Source of the DNA: Clostridiales bacterium | GTDB taxonomy: Bacteria; Bacillota; Clostridia; Oscillospirales; Oscillospiraceae | Direction: 5' to 3' | Assembly (NCBI GenBank): GCA_003150355.1 | Contig: QAMJ01000015.1 | Span: 36,391-100,390, forward strand | Length of the DNA stretch: 64,000 bases | Shown: positions 33,017-41,168 of the stretch, piece by piece | Position numbering within the stretch: the first letter of the stretch is position 1 | Layout of the letters: each line of letters begins with the position of its first letter | Position numbers and translations under genes: made by a program | Notes under the pieces: generated by a model | Told to the model about the DNA's origin: nothing | Database searches by the model: none | Seen by the model: the letters and a program-made list of their open reading frames with translations, nothing else

Positions 33017-34039
33017 TCACTTTATGAACATCGCGTCGCCGAATGAGAAGAAGCGGTACTTCTCCCTCACCGCGGTGTTGTAAGCGTTCATAATATGCTC
33101 GCGTCCCGCCAGCGCGGACACCAGCATTATAAGCGTGCTCTCGGGCAGGTGGAAGTTTGTGACAAGCGCATCTATGCACTTGAAGCGATAGCCCGGATAG
33201 ATGAAAATATTCGTCCAGCCGGAGCAGGCTTCAAGCGTCCCGTCCTCTTTCGCAAAGCTCTCAAGAGTACGGCACGAGGTAGTACCGACCGCGATAACGC
33301 GCCCGCCGTTTTTCTTCGTCTCGTTTATGGCTGCGGCGGTCTCCTCCGGGACTATGCAGAACTCCGAGTGCATCTCGTGCGCTTCGATCTCGTCCTCTTT
33401 GACCGGGCGGAATGTGCCAAGCCCCACATGCAGCGTCACATAGCAGACCTTCACGCCCTTCGCCGCTATCTTTTCCAGCAGCTCCTTTGTGAAGTGCAGC
33501 CCCGCGGTCGGCGCGGCGGCGCTCCCAAGCTCTCTTGAGTACACCGTCTGATAGCGCTCTGAGTCCTGAAGCTCTTCCTTTATGTAAGGCGGCAGCGGCA
33601 TCTTGCCGAGACGCTCCAGCACTTCAAGGAATATGCCCTCGTAATTGAATTTTACTATGCGGTTGCCGCCCTCTGCGACCTGTTCCACAACGGCGGTGAG
33701 CTGCCCGTCCCCGAAGCTCAGCTCGGTCCCCGGTTTGGTCTTGCGTCCCGGGCGGCTCAGGCACTCCCAGCGCCCCTCGCCGAGGTCACGCAGCAGCACC
33801 AGTTCCACGCTTCCGCCCGTCGAGCGCGTACCGATAAGTCTCGCCGGGAGCACGCGGGAGTCGTTGAGAACAAGGCAGTCTCCGGGATTCAGAAAATCCG
33901 GCAGCTCATAAAAATGATGGTGCTCGATTTCCCCGGAAACCTTATCAAGCAGCAGCAGTCTCGACCCGTCCCGTCTCTCAAGTGGGGTCTGGGCGATCAG
34001 CTCCTGCAGCAGATCAAAATAAAAATCCGACTTTTTCAA
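33017..34039 (-). CDS. queA: S-adenosylmethionine:tRNA ribosyltransferase-isomerase
   Basis: Builds epoxyqueuosine from preQ1 in GUN-anticodon tRNAs, using the ribosyl part of SAM. 340 aa when started at the TTG at 34039, preceded by GAGGAAAG; this gives KKSDFYFDLLQELIAQTPLERRDGSRL, the family N-terminus. PAAPTAGLHFT in the varied form AAAPTAGLHFTKELL, HVGLGTFRPV, HEMHSEF, and AVGTTSCRTLES are all family marks. The open frame runs on to 34648, but that extension is the mirror of dapA. The tgt gene, its usual neighbour, is not here. Confidence 0.93.
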   Translation of the reverse strand: MKKSDFYFDLLQELIAQTPLERRDGSRLLLLDKVSGEIEHHHFYELPDFLNPGDCLVLNDSRVLPARLIGTRSTGGSVELVLLRDLGEGRWECLSRPGRKTKPGTELSFGDGQLTAVVEQVAEGGNRIVKFNYEGIFLEVLERLGKMPLPPYIKEELQDSERYQTVYSRELGSAAAPTAGLHFTKELLEKIAAKGVKVCYVTLHVGLGTFRPVKEDEIEAHEMHSEFCIVPEETAAAINETKKNGGRVIAVGTTSCRTLESFAKEDGTLEACSGWTNIFIYPGYRFKCIDALVTNFHLPESTLIMLVSALAGREHIMNAYNTAVREKYRFFSFGDAMFIK

Positions 34040-34076
34040 GTGTCTTTCCTCTTTCAGCACAGTTTTTGTACGCTTT

Positions 34077-34103
34077 ATTATAGCACTCTCCACGGTGTTT
34101 GAA
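34077..34103 (-). promoter_or_regulatory. Promoter of queA
   Basis: Minus strand: TTCAAA (34098-34103), 15-base spacer, extended -10 TGCTATAAT (-10 at 34077-34082), about 37 bases before the TTG start. Confidence 0.45.
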
Positions 34104-34174
34104 CAGCACCGCAGTAATAAATCATGGAACTTGCTAATACATTGTGTGATGAAATCTTCTATGTGGAGGCTGTT

Positions 34175-35065
34175 ATGGTTAAAGTACCTGTTTTCAAAGG
34201 TTCGTGCACTGCAATAGTTACGCCTTTCAGTGAGCACGGCGTGGACTATGAGAGACTTAAAAAGAACCTTGAGTTCCAGTATGAGAACGGCACCTCGGCT
34301 GTCGTGGTCTGCGGCACGACCGGTGAAAACGCGACGCATACGCCTAACGAGCATGACGAGCTTGTCCGCGTGACGGTGCGCACCGTCAACGGGCGCATGA
34401 AAGTGATCGCCGGGATCGGCAGCAACAATACCGAAAACGCCCTGCGCGCAGCCGAAAACGCAAAATACTCCGGTGCCGACGCCGTCCTCATGGTCACGCC
34501 CTATTATAATAAGACCACCCAGAAAGGGCTTGTTGAGCACTTCAGCTATGTTGCCGACCGCGTGGATATCCCCATGATCCTGTATAACGTCCCAAGCCGC
34601 ACCGGCATCGGCATCACCGCCGATACCTGCAAAGTGCTCTCGCAGCACCCTAACATCAACGGCATAAAGGAGGCCTCCGGGGACATTGCCTTGGCCGCCA
34701 GGATACGCAGCCTGTGCGGGGACGATCTCTATATCTGGAGCGGGAATGACGACTGCACTATACCGCTGATGTCCCTCGGCGCGCTCGGCGTTATCTCCGT
34801 TGCGAGCAACATCGTTCCCGGCGCTGTCGCGAAGCTCTGCGCGCTCTGCCTTGAGGGCAGCTATGCCGAGGCGACAGAGCTGTACGCCAAGTATGCCTCG
34901 CTCTTCTCCGCGCTGTTCATCGAGACGAACCCGATACCCGTCAAGGCCGCAATGAAAATGATGGGCATGGACAGCGGCATTCTCCGCCTCCCGCTCACCG
35001 AGATAGGCCAGGAAAGCTTTGAAACACTCCTAAAAGCGATGCGGGACGCCGGAATAAACGTGTGA
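34175..35065 (+). CDS. dapA: 4-hydroxy-tetrahydrodipicolinate synthase
   Basis: The first committed step of lysine/diaminopimelate synthesis: condenses pyruvate with aspartate semialdehyde. 296 aa from the ATG at 34175 (GGAGG 5 bases upstream; an earlier in-frame ATG at 34124 has none). The catalytic set is complete: Thr48-Thr49 (CGTTGEN), Tyr110, Tyr137 (LYNVPSRTG with Arg142) and the Schiff-base Lys165 (GIKEASGD). It stands alone here; its product also feeds spore dipicolinate. No lysine riboswitch could be made out in the 135-base leader. Confidence 0.96.
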   Translation: MVKVPVFKGSCTAIVTPFSEHGVDYERLKKNLEFQYENGTSAVVVCGTTGENATHTPNEHDELVRVTVRTVNGRMKVIAGIGSNNTENALRAAENAKYSGADAVLMVTPYYNKTTQKGLVEHFSYVADRVDIPMILYNVPSRTGIGITADTCKVLSQHPNINGIKEASGDIALAARIRSLCGDDLYIWSGNDDCTIPLMSLGALGVISVASNIVPGAVAKLCALCLEGSYAEATELYAKYASLFSALFIETNPIPVKAAMKMMGMDSGILRLPLTEIGQESFETLLKAMRDAGINV

Positions 35066-35071
35066 TTTTAC

Positions 35072-35698
35072 CTATAACCTGACTTCAATAAACTCCGGTA
35101 ATTCAGCCGTGAGCGCAGACACAGCGACCGTATAATCTCCCAGCTCCATGATAGAAACGAGGCACTCCGGTGCTCCGTCAATTGAAAAGCATCCGTTATC
35201 GCATTTTGCGTCAAAGGAGCTGAGCGGCCTGTGCATGCCCGTGCCGAGCAGCTTCAGATAGCTTTCCTTGACTGCCCAGGTCTGTGTGAACATCCGATCC
35301 TTATCCGCCGCCTGTGCTATGGCGGCGGCTTCTTTTTTGGTAAAGAACCGCTCCGCAAGCGCGGCGTTATATGCCGCGCGCAGCTGAATATCTGCGCCGA
35401 CGCACTTGCTGCTTATTGCGCACAGCACCATATCTGCCGAGTGCGACAGGCTGAATTCAAGCTCAATGCCGCGCAGCTCAGGCTTGCCGAATTCGCCGAC
35501 TGTGATTTTGAGCGGGAGCTCAGCCTCCGGATATACCGTGCGCACCGCATGGATGAGCAGCAGCTCCGCAGCGAGGCTCTGCGCCTTTGCCTCAGACCGC
35601 GCTGTTTTCTTGAGCCGTTCCAGACGATAATCCGACAGCGTATGTAAAATGGCGTCAGCGGTAAGTCCGTTGACGCCGGCATAAAACACTTTCAGCAT
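35072..35698 (-). CDS. 4'-phosphopantetheinyl transferase (Sfp type)
   Basis: Transfers phosphopantetheine from CoA to carrier proteins. 208 aa, the two-lobe Sfp length rather than the ~120-aa AcpS. GKPEL, FSLSHS, VGADI (D103, metal ligand) and WAVKESYLKLLGTGM (W141, K144, E145, K149) are visible. The residue two after D103 is Gln105 where Sfp has a metal-binding Glu. No NRPS, PKS or other carrier-protein gene lies nearby, so the target is unknown; fatty-acid ACP is possible. Its start shares a base with the stop of the HD-domain gene (TGATG). Confidence 0.85.
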   Translation of the reverse strand: MLKVFYAGVNGLTADAILHTLSDYRLERLKKTARSEAKAQSLAAELLLIHAVRTVYPEAELPLKITVGEFGKPELRGIELEFSLSHSADMVLCAISSKCVGADIQLRAAYNAALAERFFTKKEAAAIAQAADKDRMFTQTWAVKESYLKLLGTGMHRPLSSFDAKCDNGCFSIDGAPECLVSIMELGDYTVAVSALTAELPEFIEVRL

Positions 35699-36240
35699 CA
35701 GGCGCGCATTGCGTCTATCGTCTTGCCGATAAGCTCACTGAGCTCCATCCCGAGCATCTCCGCGCCCTGACGGATAACATCGCGCGAGCAGCCCGCGGCA
35801 AACTTCTTGTCCTTGAATTTCTTCATTACGGACTTTGTCTCCATGTCGGAAATGCCCGTCGGCCTCATAAGGGCGACAGCCCCGATAAGCCCGGTAAGCT
35901 CGTCGGTCGCGAACAGCACCTTTTCCATGTACTTCGTCGGCTCAACGTCGATGCAGATGCCGTAGCCATGGCTGATTATCGCATGTATCATGTCTTCGTC
36001 GATGTCCAGCTCATGCAGTATCTCATTTGCCTTGACGCAGTGCTGCTCAGGGGACAGCTCAAAATCTATGTCGTGGAGCATGCCGACGGCCTTCCAGAAC
36101 TCCACGTTCTCCGGGTCGTATTCCTTGGCAAATTCGCCCATGACCTTGGAAACGGTCTCGCCGTGCTGGATATGAAACGGCTCCTTGTTATAGCGCTCAA
36201 GCAGCTCATGCGCCTGCTCGACTGTAGGAATATAGCTCAT
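35698..36240 (-). CDS. HD-domain hydrolase
   Basis: A 180-aa protein with an HD metal-dependent phosphohydrolase core: HIQHGETVSKVM, KAVGMLHDIDFELSPEQH (His-Asp pair), IIHAIISHG in the form IHAIISHGYGICID, and LFATDELTGLI. The ATG at 36240 has GGAGG upstream; the frame is open to 36315 without a better start. Such small HD proteins are often annotated as HDIG or YedJ-like nucleotidases, and the substrate is not known. The tail KSVMKKFKDKKFAAGCSRDVIRQGAEMLGMEL is a conserved helical cap. Confidence 0.82.
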   Translation of the reverse strand: MSYIPTVEQAHELLERYNKEPFHIQHGETVSKVMGEFAKEYDPENVEFWKAVGMLHDIDFELSPEQHCVKANEILHELDIDEDMIHAIISHGYGICIDVEPTKYMEKVLFATDELTGLIGAVALMRPTGISDMETKSVMKKFKDKKFAAGCSRDVIRQGAEMLGMELSELIGKTIDAMRA

Positions 36241-36320
36241 GTTTATACCTCCCACTGTATTTGTCTCTTTGTACGGTAAAACATGATAATCCCTCAGCAA
36301 TGCATAATCAAGCATAAAAT

Positions 36321-36355
36321 ATGAAGAGACCGCAAAAAATTTGCAGTCTCTTCAT
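36321..36355 (-). terminator. Terminator after the small lipoprotein gene
   Basis: A 16-bp stem with one mismatch (36321-36336 with 36340-36355), followed on the minus strand by ATTTTAT. It begins 10 bases past the lipoprotein stop. Confidence 0.75.
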
Positions 36356-36365
36356 ATTTGAGCAA

Positions 36366-36644
36366 TTATGCGTCCGCGCTGCTGCTCGGCATGGCCGATT
36401 CTGCGGTTGTACCCGAGCCGTTCCCGGTCGAACCGCTCACGCTGGGCGAGCTGGTCTGGCTGCCGGTCCCGGCGTCTGGCGATGCCATCGGGCTCGTTGT
36501 CGGCATCACAGTTGCCGATGCCGTAGGAAGAGTCTGCGCCGGAGACGAGGACACCATTCCGCTGTCCGTGCTGCTCACGCCGCAGCCGCAGAGCATTGCC
36601 GCCATAAGCAGCACACATATCAGATATACAAAAGACTTCTTCAT
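36366..36644 (-). CDS. Small Ser/Thr/Pro-rich lipoprotein of unknown function
   Basis: A 92-aa product: KKSFVYLICVLLMAAMLCGC is a lipoprotein signal with Cys at about residue 21, then about 70 residues almost entirely Ser, Thr, Ala, Pro and Gly with no predicted fold. AAGGAGG lies 8 bases before the ATG and a terminator follows, which supports a real gene over the open frame on the other strand. A flexible, possibly glycosylated surface tether would fit, but no function can be assigned. Confidence 0.7.
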   Translation of the reverse strand: MKKSFVYLICVLLMAAMLCGCGVSSTDSGMVSSSPAQTLPTASATVMPTTSPMASPDAGTGSQTSSPSVSGSTGNGSGTTAESAMPSSSADA

Positions 36645-36723
36645 ATCTATCCTCCTTAGTTTGTAACGCTGATATTATTTGCCGCTGTTTAATTATTATG
36701 TACGCGATTTACCGAATTTTTGT

Positions 36724-36752
36724 TTGCCATACGTCTGCCGCTGTGCTATGAT
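36724..36752 (+). promoter_or_regulatory. Promoter of rlmD, very close to the start codon
   Basis: TTGCCA (36724-36729), 17-base spacer, TATGAT (36747-36752). The ATG follows only 6 bases after the -10, so transcription would begin at or next to the start codon. No ribosome site is visible. Confidence 0.6.
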
Positions 36753-36758
36753 TCACTC

Positions 36759-38144
36759 ATGGAAGATTTGAAGAAAAACGATATATACACCGTAACGATC
36801 GAAGATTACAGTTCCGATGCCAGTGGTATCTGCCGCATTAACGGACGCGTTGTGTTTGTTCCCAAGGCGATACCCGGCGAGGAGTGGGAGATCAGAATCG
36901 TCAAGGTCAGGCATGACTGCGCCTATGCCCGCGGTGAAAGACTACTCAAAGCGTCGCCTGCGCGCATCGAGTCCGCTTGCCCTTATTTCGGCCTATGCGG
37001 AGGCTGCGACACGCAGCACATCAGCTATGAGGAAGAGCTGCGCTTCAAGCTCGGCCTTGTCAACAGCGCCCTGCGGCGCATAGGCAAGCAGAGTATGCAG
37101 GCGACTGAGATCATCGGCAGCGAAAATATTTCGCATTACCGCAATAAAGGCATCTTTGCTATCGGCGCAGTTGACGGTAAGGCTCGCTGCGGCTTTTTCC
37201 GTGAGCGTACCCATCAGCTCATCGCTGTTGACGACTGTCTTATTCAGGATGAGCTGAGCTGTCGCGCCGCTGCGGCGGTAACGGACTTTATGAATGCGAA
37301 CGGTATCGTACCGTATGACGAAGCTGCCGGGACCGGCGCTGTCCGGCATGTGTTCTGCCGCCGTTCTGTTCATGGCAGTGATGTGCTTCTGTGCATTGTT
37401 TCCAGAGAGGGCTTTGGCAAAAAGACACAGGCTTTTATAGACTACCTCAGAAAAGTCTGCCCTGAGCTTACCGGCATTGTCCTGAACATCAACCGCAGCA
37501 CCGGCAATACTGTTCTCTCCGGGGATTTCTATACCCTGTGGGGGCGCGGCAGCATCAATGACACGCTCTGCGGCTTCAAGTTCGATATCGCTCCTCAGGC
37601 ATTCTTTCAGGTGAACCCGCCCCAGGCGGAGCGGCTTTATGCCCGTGCCCTTGAGTATGCCGCATTGACGCCGGACATGCTTGCGCTCGATCTATATTGC
37701 GGAGCGGGAACAATAAGTCTCTGCCTTTCAGCACACGCGAAAAAAGTTATCGGCGCAGAGATCGTCCCCGAAGCGGTGGACAACGCGAACAAAAACGCAC
37801 TGGCCAATAATGTGGCCAATGTGGAGTTTATATTGGCCGATGCGGGTCAGGCGGCCAAGGCCTTGTATGAGCGCGGAGAGCGCCCTGATGTTGTCGTTGT
37901 TGACCCGCCGCGAAAGGGTCTGCTTGAAAACGCGATAGAAGCTGTCGCTGCAATGCAGCCGCAGCGCATCGTCTATGTCTCGTGCGACCCCGCAACGCTT
38001 GCGAGAGATATTCTCCGCTTTAACGCCTGCGGCTATACGCTCGCAAAGGTCACCGCTGTCGACATGTTTCCAAGGACACGACACGTCGAAACGGTGGCGC
38101 TGCTTGAAAACGGCAGCCCTGATCAAGGTACGCAGTTAAAATAA
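36759..38144 (+). CDS. rlmD: 23S rRNA (uracil-C5)-methyltransferase, RlmD/RlmCD family
   Basis: Makes 5-methyluridine in 23S rRNA with SAM. About 461 aa. An N-terminal TRAM RNA-binding domain (DIYTVTIEDYSSDASGICRINGRVVFVPKAIPGE), iron-sulfur cysteines in CPYFGLCGGCDTQH, the SAM loop DLYCGAGTISL, VVVDPPRKGL, and the catalytic cysteine in YVSCDPATLARD are all present. The usual Firmicutes enzyme (RumA/RlmCD) methylates U747 and U1939; the exact target is not provable here. The start at 36759 lacks a Shine-Dalgarno and lies at the expected transcription start. Confidence 0.94.
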   Translation: MEDLKKNDIYTVTIEDYSSDASGICRINGRVVFVPKAIPGEEWEIRIVKVRHDCAYARGERLLKASPARIESACPYFGLCGGCDTQHISYEEELRFKLGLVNSALRRIGKQSMQATEIIGSENISHYRNKGIFAIGAVDGKARCGFFRERTHQLIAVDDCLIQDELSCRAAAAVTDFMNANGIVPYDEAAGTGAVRHVFCRRSVHGSDVLLCIVSREGFGKKTQAFIDYLRKVCPELTGIVLNINRSTGNTVLSGDFYTLWGRGSINDTLCGFKFDIAPQAFFQVNPPQAERLYARALEYAALTPDMLALDLYCGAGTISLCLSAHAKKVIGAEIVPEAVDNANKNALANNVANVEFILADAGQAAKALYERGERPDVVVVDPPRKGLLENAIEAVAAMQPQRIVYVSCDPATLARDILRFNACGYTLAKVTAVDMFPRTRHVETVALLENGSPDQGTQLK

Positions 38145-38209
38145 TGATCCAATGTGGTTCCGGAGGAGTGCCGATGGATAGGATCGCGGCATTTTGAGCG
38201 GAGGTTTTT

Positions 38210-39538
38210 ATGAAGAAAAATGAAGTGGTTTTGCTTTCTGCGCTGCTGCTTATCCTTATGCTGGGGATGCTCGGCATAGGGCTTTTCGGCAAAGGGAAGA
38301 AGCAGACGGAGAGCGCGCCGGTATCGACCCCGGCAGTCACAGGTGAAAATGCGGCGGAGGCAACTCCTGCGCCGATGCCGGAAAAGGAATACGACACGGT
38401 CGATGAGGTTCCGGACAAGGTCATGAATGCGCTGAAAAAAGAGGCCGAGACCGCAATGCTCAGTACGCGCGACACCTATGACAGCCTTGACAAGGGTACG
38501 GCGCTCAATGTGGTGCTCTCGCAGGATTCTGTTGCGCAGATTGTGTACACACTTGCGGAGAACGGATATTCGGCGATAGACTATTTCGGGAACATGGACA
38601 TGCAGAACCCGCAGCAGCTTATCGATTTCGGCAGCGCCGTAAATGCGGGGCAGGACGCGGAGGCGGCATACTATGTCGTACACACCGACGGCTCCATACA
38701 CGCGAACAACCTCGTCTACAATAACGGCGTGGGCTCGGTCATCACGATATCGGTCGAGTGGAGGGACGGAAGCCCAAGGATATATTCGGCGGGGCAGTTC
38801 TCGCTTTCGGAGATAAAATACACCGAAAAGGGCTGGCTTATCTGCAACAGGTATACCGGCAGCTTTGACAAGGATGGTAAGCTTGGCACAAACCCGCACA
38901 CCTTTATACGGCTCGTGCCTTATGCCGATGATAAACGCGCGCTTTCGGAGCGCTACCTCGGCAGCTCCGCTTACGCGGAGAATAATCTGTTTACCTGCAC
39001 ATGGAGCTCCAATAAATTTGGGGAGCTTGACTTCAACTGCCTTTACCCGATACTGTACGGACAGTACTACGGGACGGAGCAGCTTATCAGCAGCAACATT
39101 AACGCGCTGACAGGCTATGCGACGGTCAGGGACACGAACATGCATATAGTGCCTTATGAGCAGTTCGAGCGGGTGATCGGTCACTTCTTCGATATAAAGG
39201 ACGAGACGATACGCGCCATGGCGGACAACAGCAGCAGCTACGGCGGGTACTTCATCCTCGGCGCGCAGCCCGGCTTTTACACCTCGACAACGGTGCATCT
39301 GCCTGAACCAGAGATAACCGACTACTGGTACAACAGCGACGGGACACTGACGATGAAGATCGACGCGGTCTATCCGTGGTACGGCACGGACTGCGCATTC
39401 ACGCACGAGCTTACCGTTGAGGAGACGAAGAACGGCTTCATATATGTTTCAAATTATGTGTACGAGTCCGCGGACAACATTTTCCCGGACCTCGCGCTCA
39501 AGAGAGAGCGGGAGGCGGAAATCGCCACGCTCGGATAA
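38210..39538 (+). CDS. Membrane-anchored protein of unknown function
   Basis: A 442-aa product with a single N-terminal helix (about 7-26, VLLSALLLILMLGMLGIGLF). A Thr/Pro/Ala-rich linker to about 60 follows. The rest is a large outside domain with many Tyr and Trp (HTDGSIHANNLVYNNGVGSV, YTEKGWLICNRYTGSFDKDG, YPILYGQYYGTEQLI). No known motif was recognised. GGAGG precedes the ATG. It is followed by a terminator and then the first ECF sigma gene. An envelope or stress-sensing function is only a guess from position. Confidence 0.75.
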   Translation: MKKNEVVLLSALLLILMLGMLGIGLFGKGKKQTESAPVSTPAVTGENAAEATPAPMPEKEYDTVDEVPDKVMNALKKEAETAMLSTRDTYDSLDKGTALNVVLSQDSVAQIVYTLAENGYSAIDYFGNMDMQNPQQLIDFGSAVNAGQDAEAAYYVVHTDGSIHANNLVYNNGVGSVITISVEWRDGSPRIYSAGQFSLSEIKYTEKGWLICNRYTGSFDKDGKLGTNPHTFIRLVPYADDKRALSERYLGSSAYAENNLFTCTWSSNKFGELDFNCLYPILYGQYYGTEQLISSNINALTGYATVRDTNMHIVPYEQFERVIGHFFDIKDETIRAMADNSSSYGGYFILGAQPGFYTSTTVHLPEPEITDYWYNSDGTLTMKIDAVYPWYGTDCAFTHELTVEETKNGFIYVSNYVYESADNIFPDLALKREREAEIATLG

Positions 39539-39550
39539 GAGTTTCATATT

Positions 39551-39579
39551 ATGCCATCCAGCCATATGCTGGGTGGCAT
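39551..39579 (+). terminator. Terminator before the first ECF module
   Basis: A 12-bp stem with one wobble (39551-39562 with 39568-39579), a 5-base loop and a TTTTTAG tail, 12 bases after the preceding stop. Confidence 0.75.
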
Positions 39580-39709
39580 TTTTAGAAAAATTTTCCGGAA
39601 CAGGTGAAAGATTTTGACTGCGTCATGGATATTATAAGTGAAAAGCTTTTCGGGCAGGTGCGGAGCGACCGGACGCGAGGACTCCGCAGCAGCCAAAAGG
39701 AGAGACACA

Positions 39710-40189
39710 ATGCTGACACATGAGCGCTTTGCCTATCTCGCGGAAAAATACATAGACACCGTGTTCCGCGTGGCGTTCAGTTATCTGAAGAGCCGCGAGG
39801 ACGCGGACGACGTGACGCAGGAGGTGTTCATGAAGCTATACAGCGTGAACACGGTGTTTGAATCGGAGGAGCATATCCGCAACTGGCTCATCCGCGTCAC
39901 GATAAACCAGTGCAGGAAGCAGTTCCGTTCTCCGTGGCGCAGGCTTGAGAACATCGACGACTATGCCGCAGCGCTGAGCTTTGAGGACGACAACGACCGC
40001 GAACTGTTCAGAGCCGTGATGGGGCTTGAGCAGAAGTACCGCAGCGTCATATTCCTGTACTACTACATAGGCTATTCAACGGCGGAGATCGCGGACATAC
40101 TCGGTGCGCCGGTGAACACGGTGAGCACGAGACTGCGGCGAGCAAGGGCAAGGCTGAAGACGATATTGACGGAGGTGGAACATGACTGA
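39710..40189 (+). CDS. ECF RNA polymerase sigma factor
   Basis: A 159-aa protein from the ATG at 39710 (AAAAGGAGA upstream). Region 2 is complete (YIDTVFRVAFSYLKSREDADDVTQEVFMKLY, -10 recognition). Region 4 ends the protein (LEQKYRSVIFLYYYIGYSTAEIADILGAPVNTVSTRLRRARARLK, helix-turn-helix for the -35). Its last 8 bases overlap the start of the partner membrane gene, so the two are translated together. It directs RNA polymerase to an unknown stress regulon. Confidence 0.93.
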   Translation: MLTHERFAYLAEKYIDTVFRVAFSYLKSREDADDVTQEVFMKLYSVNTVFESEEHIRNWLIRVTINQCRKQFRSPWRRLENIDDYAAALSFEDDNDRELFRAVMGLEQKYRSVIFLYYYIGYSTAEIADILGAPVNTVSTRLRRARARLKTILTEVEHD

Positions 40190-41027
40190 CAGAGAACGCT
40201 TTGAACGCGCATTTGCGCCTGTTCATGCCTCCGCGGATACGGTTACGGAGGTCTTAAAAATGACAGATGCAAACAGAAAACCAAAGCGGGCGGGAGCGGC
40301 GCGCCTCGCGGCAAGAGTCGCGCTTATAGCGGCGATAATATTTGTACTGCTCACAGGCAGCGCATACGCTGTCGGCCTTTATGTAAGCAGCCCGGAGCAG
40401 GCATGGAAGACAGCACAGCGGGAAATACAGAAAATGAAGGACATGGGCATACTCTCGCAGGAGGTGCAGATCGACGGAAAGGCTGAGCGGATAATTGAAC
40501 TGCCGGAGCAGAAAGGCTCGGACTATTATTTCGGGCGGCTGTTCAAGCGCAGCTACGCAGTTGCGGCACAGGGCGGCGACAGGAAGTATTACTTCCACCT
40601 TTCCATTGACATGGAGACGGGCAAAATAACACGGCTGTCCGTGGAGGCAAAAGCCGACGAAAACGATGTGCCGGTAGGAGAATCGGAATGGTGGAACGGT
40701 GAGAAGAATGAGAAGACATATATCTACGCAAACTATGACGACATTGTTCCGGCAGAGCTGACAGTCGACGAGCTATGCACACTGCTGGAGGAATACTGGG
40801 GCTTCACCGGGTACACGCTCAGCGGCACAAAGGACGGAAACTACGGATACGACACTGCTGTGCCGTCCGGGGATATGCTCGTGTCCGAACTGGGGGACGC
40901 GCCATATCTCACAGTATATTTTGACGGCGACCAGAGCGGCGTACCGATGTTCATTGAGCTTGGAGCATATGGGTCAAACCCCGGCAGGGTATATGTGATT
41001 ATCGGCACGAACCATACTGTCGGATGA
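40182..41027 (+). CDS. Membrane anti-sigma-like partner of the ECF factor
   Basis: A 281-aa protein: a short cytoplasmic part (1-43), one membrane helix (about 45-66, VALIAAIIFVLLTGSAYAVGL), then an outside domain. Layout and gene overlap match anti-sigma proteins paired with ECF factors in Clostridia. However, the cytoplasmic part is short and lacks the zinc HxxxCxxC motif. The outside part ends TVYFDGDQSGVPMFIELGAYGSNPGRVYVIIG. It probably holds the sigma factor at the membrane until a signal arrives, which is inference. A terminator follows. Confidence 0.75.
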   Translation: MTDRERFERAFAPVHASADTVTEVLKMTDANRKPKRAGAARLAARVALIAAIIFVLLTGSAYAVGLYVSSPEQAWKTAQREIQKMKDMGILSQEVQIDGKAERIIELPEQKGSDYYFGRLFKRSYAVAAQGGDRKYYFHLSIDMETGKITRLSVEAKADENDVPVGESEWWNGEKNEKTYIYANYDDIVPAELTVDELCTLLEEYWGFTGYTLSGTKDGNYGYDTAVPSGDMLVSELGDAPYLTVYFDGDQSGVPMFIELGAYGSNPGRVYVIIGTNHTVG

Positions 41028-41044
41028 AATATTTTATAGAAGAA

Positions 41045-41068
41045 CCTCGCGGAACAACATCCGCGAGG
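41045..41068 (+). terminator. Terminator after the first ECF module
   Basis: A 9-bp perfect GC-rich stem (41045-41053 with 41060-41068) with a 6-base loop and CTTTTCT tail. Confidence 0.75.
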
Positions 41069-41117
41069 CTTTTCTATAAAGGCTCAGAAAATACTGTCAT
41101 ATTATCCGGGAAACCGC

Positions 41118-41154
41118 GTCTTTATAGGTGAGAGCGCTTACCAACTATAAAGAC
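41118..41154 (+). promoter_or_regulatory. Hairpin in the leader of the second ECF sigma gene
   Basis: GTCTTTATAG (41118-41127) pairs with CTATAAAGAC (41145-41154). An inner GTGAG/CTTAC helix extends the stem. The foot lies about 3 bases from the GAGGACAG ribosome site. It could tune translation or be a binding site; no T-run follows, so a terminator is unlikely. Confidence 0.45.
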
Positions 41155-41168
41155 AGAGGAGGACAGCT

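Noticed and set aside
34104..34174. Lysine riboswitch ahead of dapA
   Set aside because: The leader is too short, and no L-box elements could be recognised.
34040..34648. N-terminal extension of queA
   Set aside because: The frame stays open but mirrors dapA; the TTG at 34,039 with a ribosome site gives the family's exact N-terminus.
38123..39406. 427-codon open frame on the minus strand
   Set aside because: Antisense to the membrane-anchored protein gene, which has a TM helix, ribosome site and terminator in its own direction.
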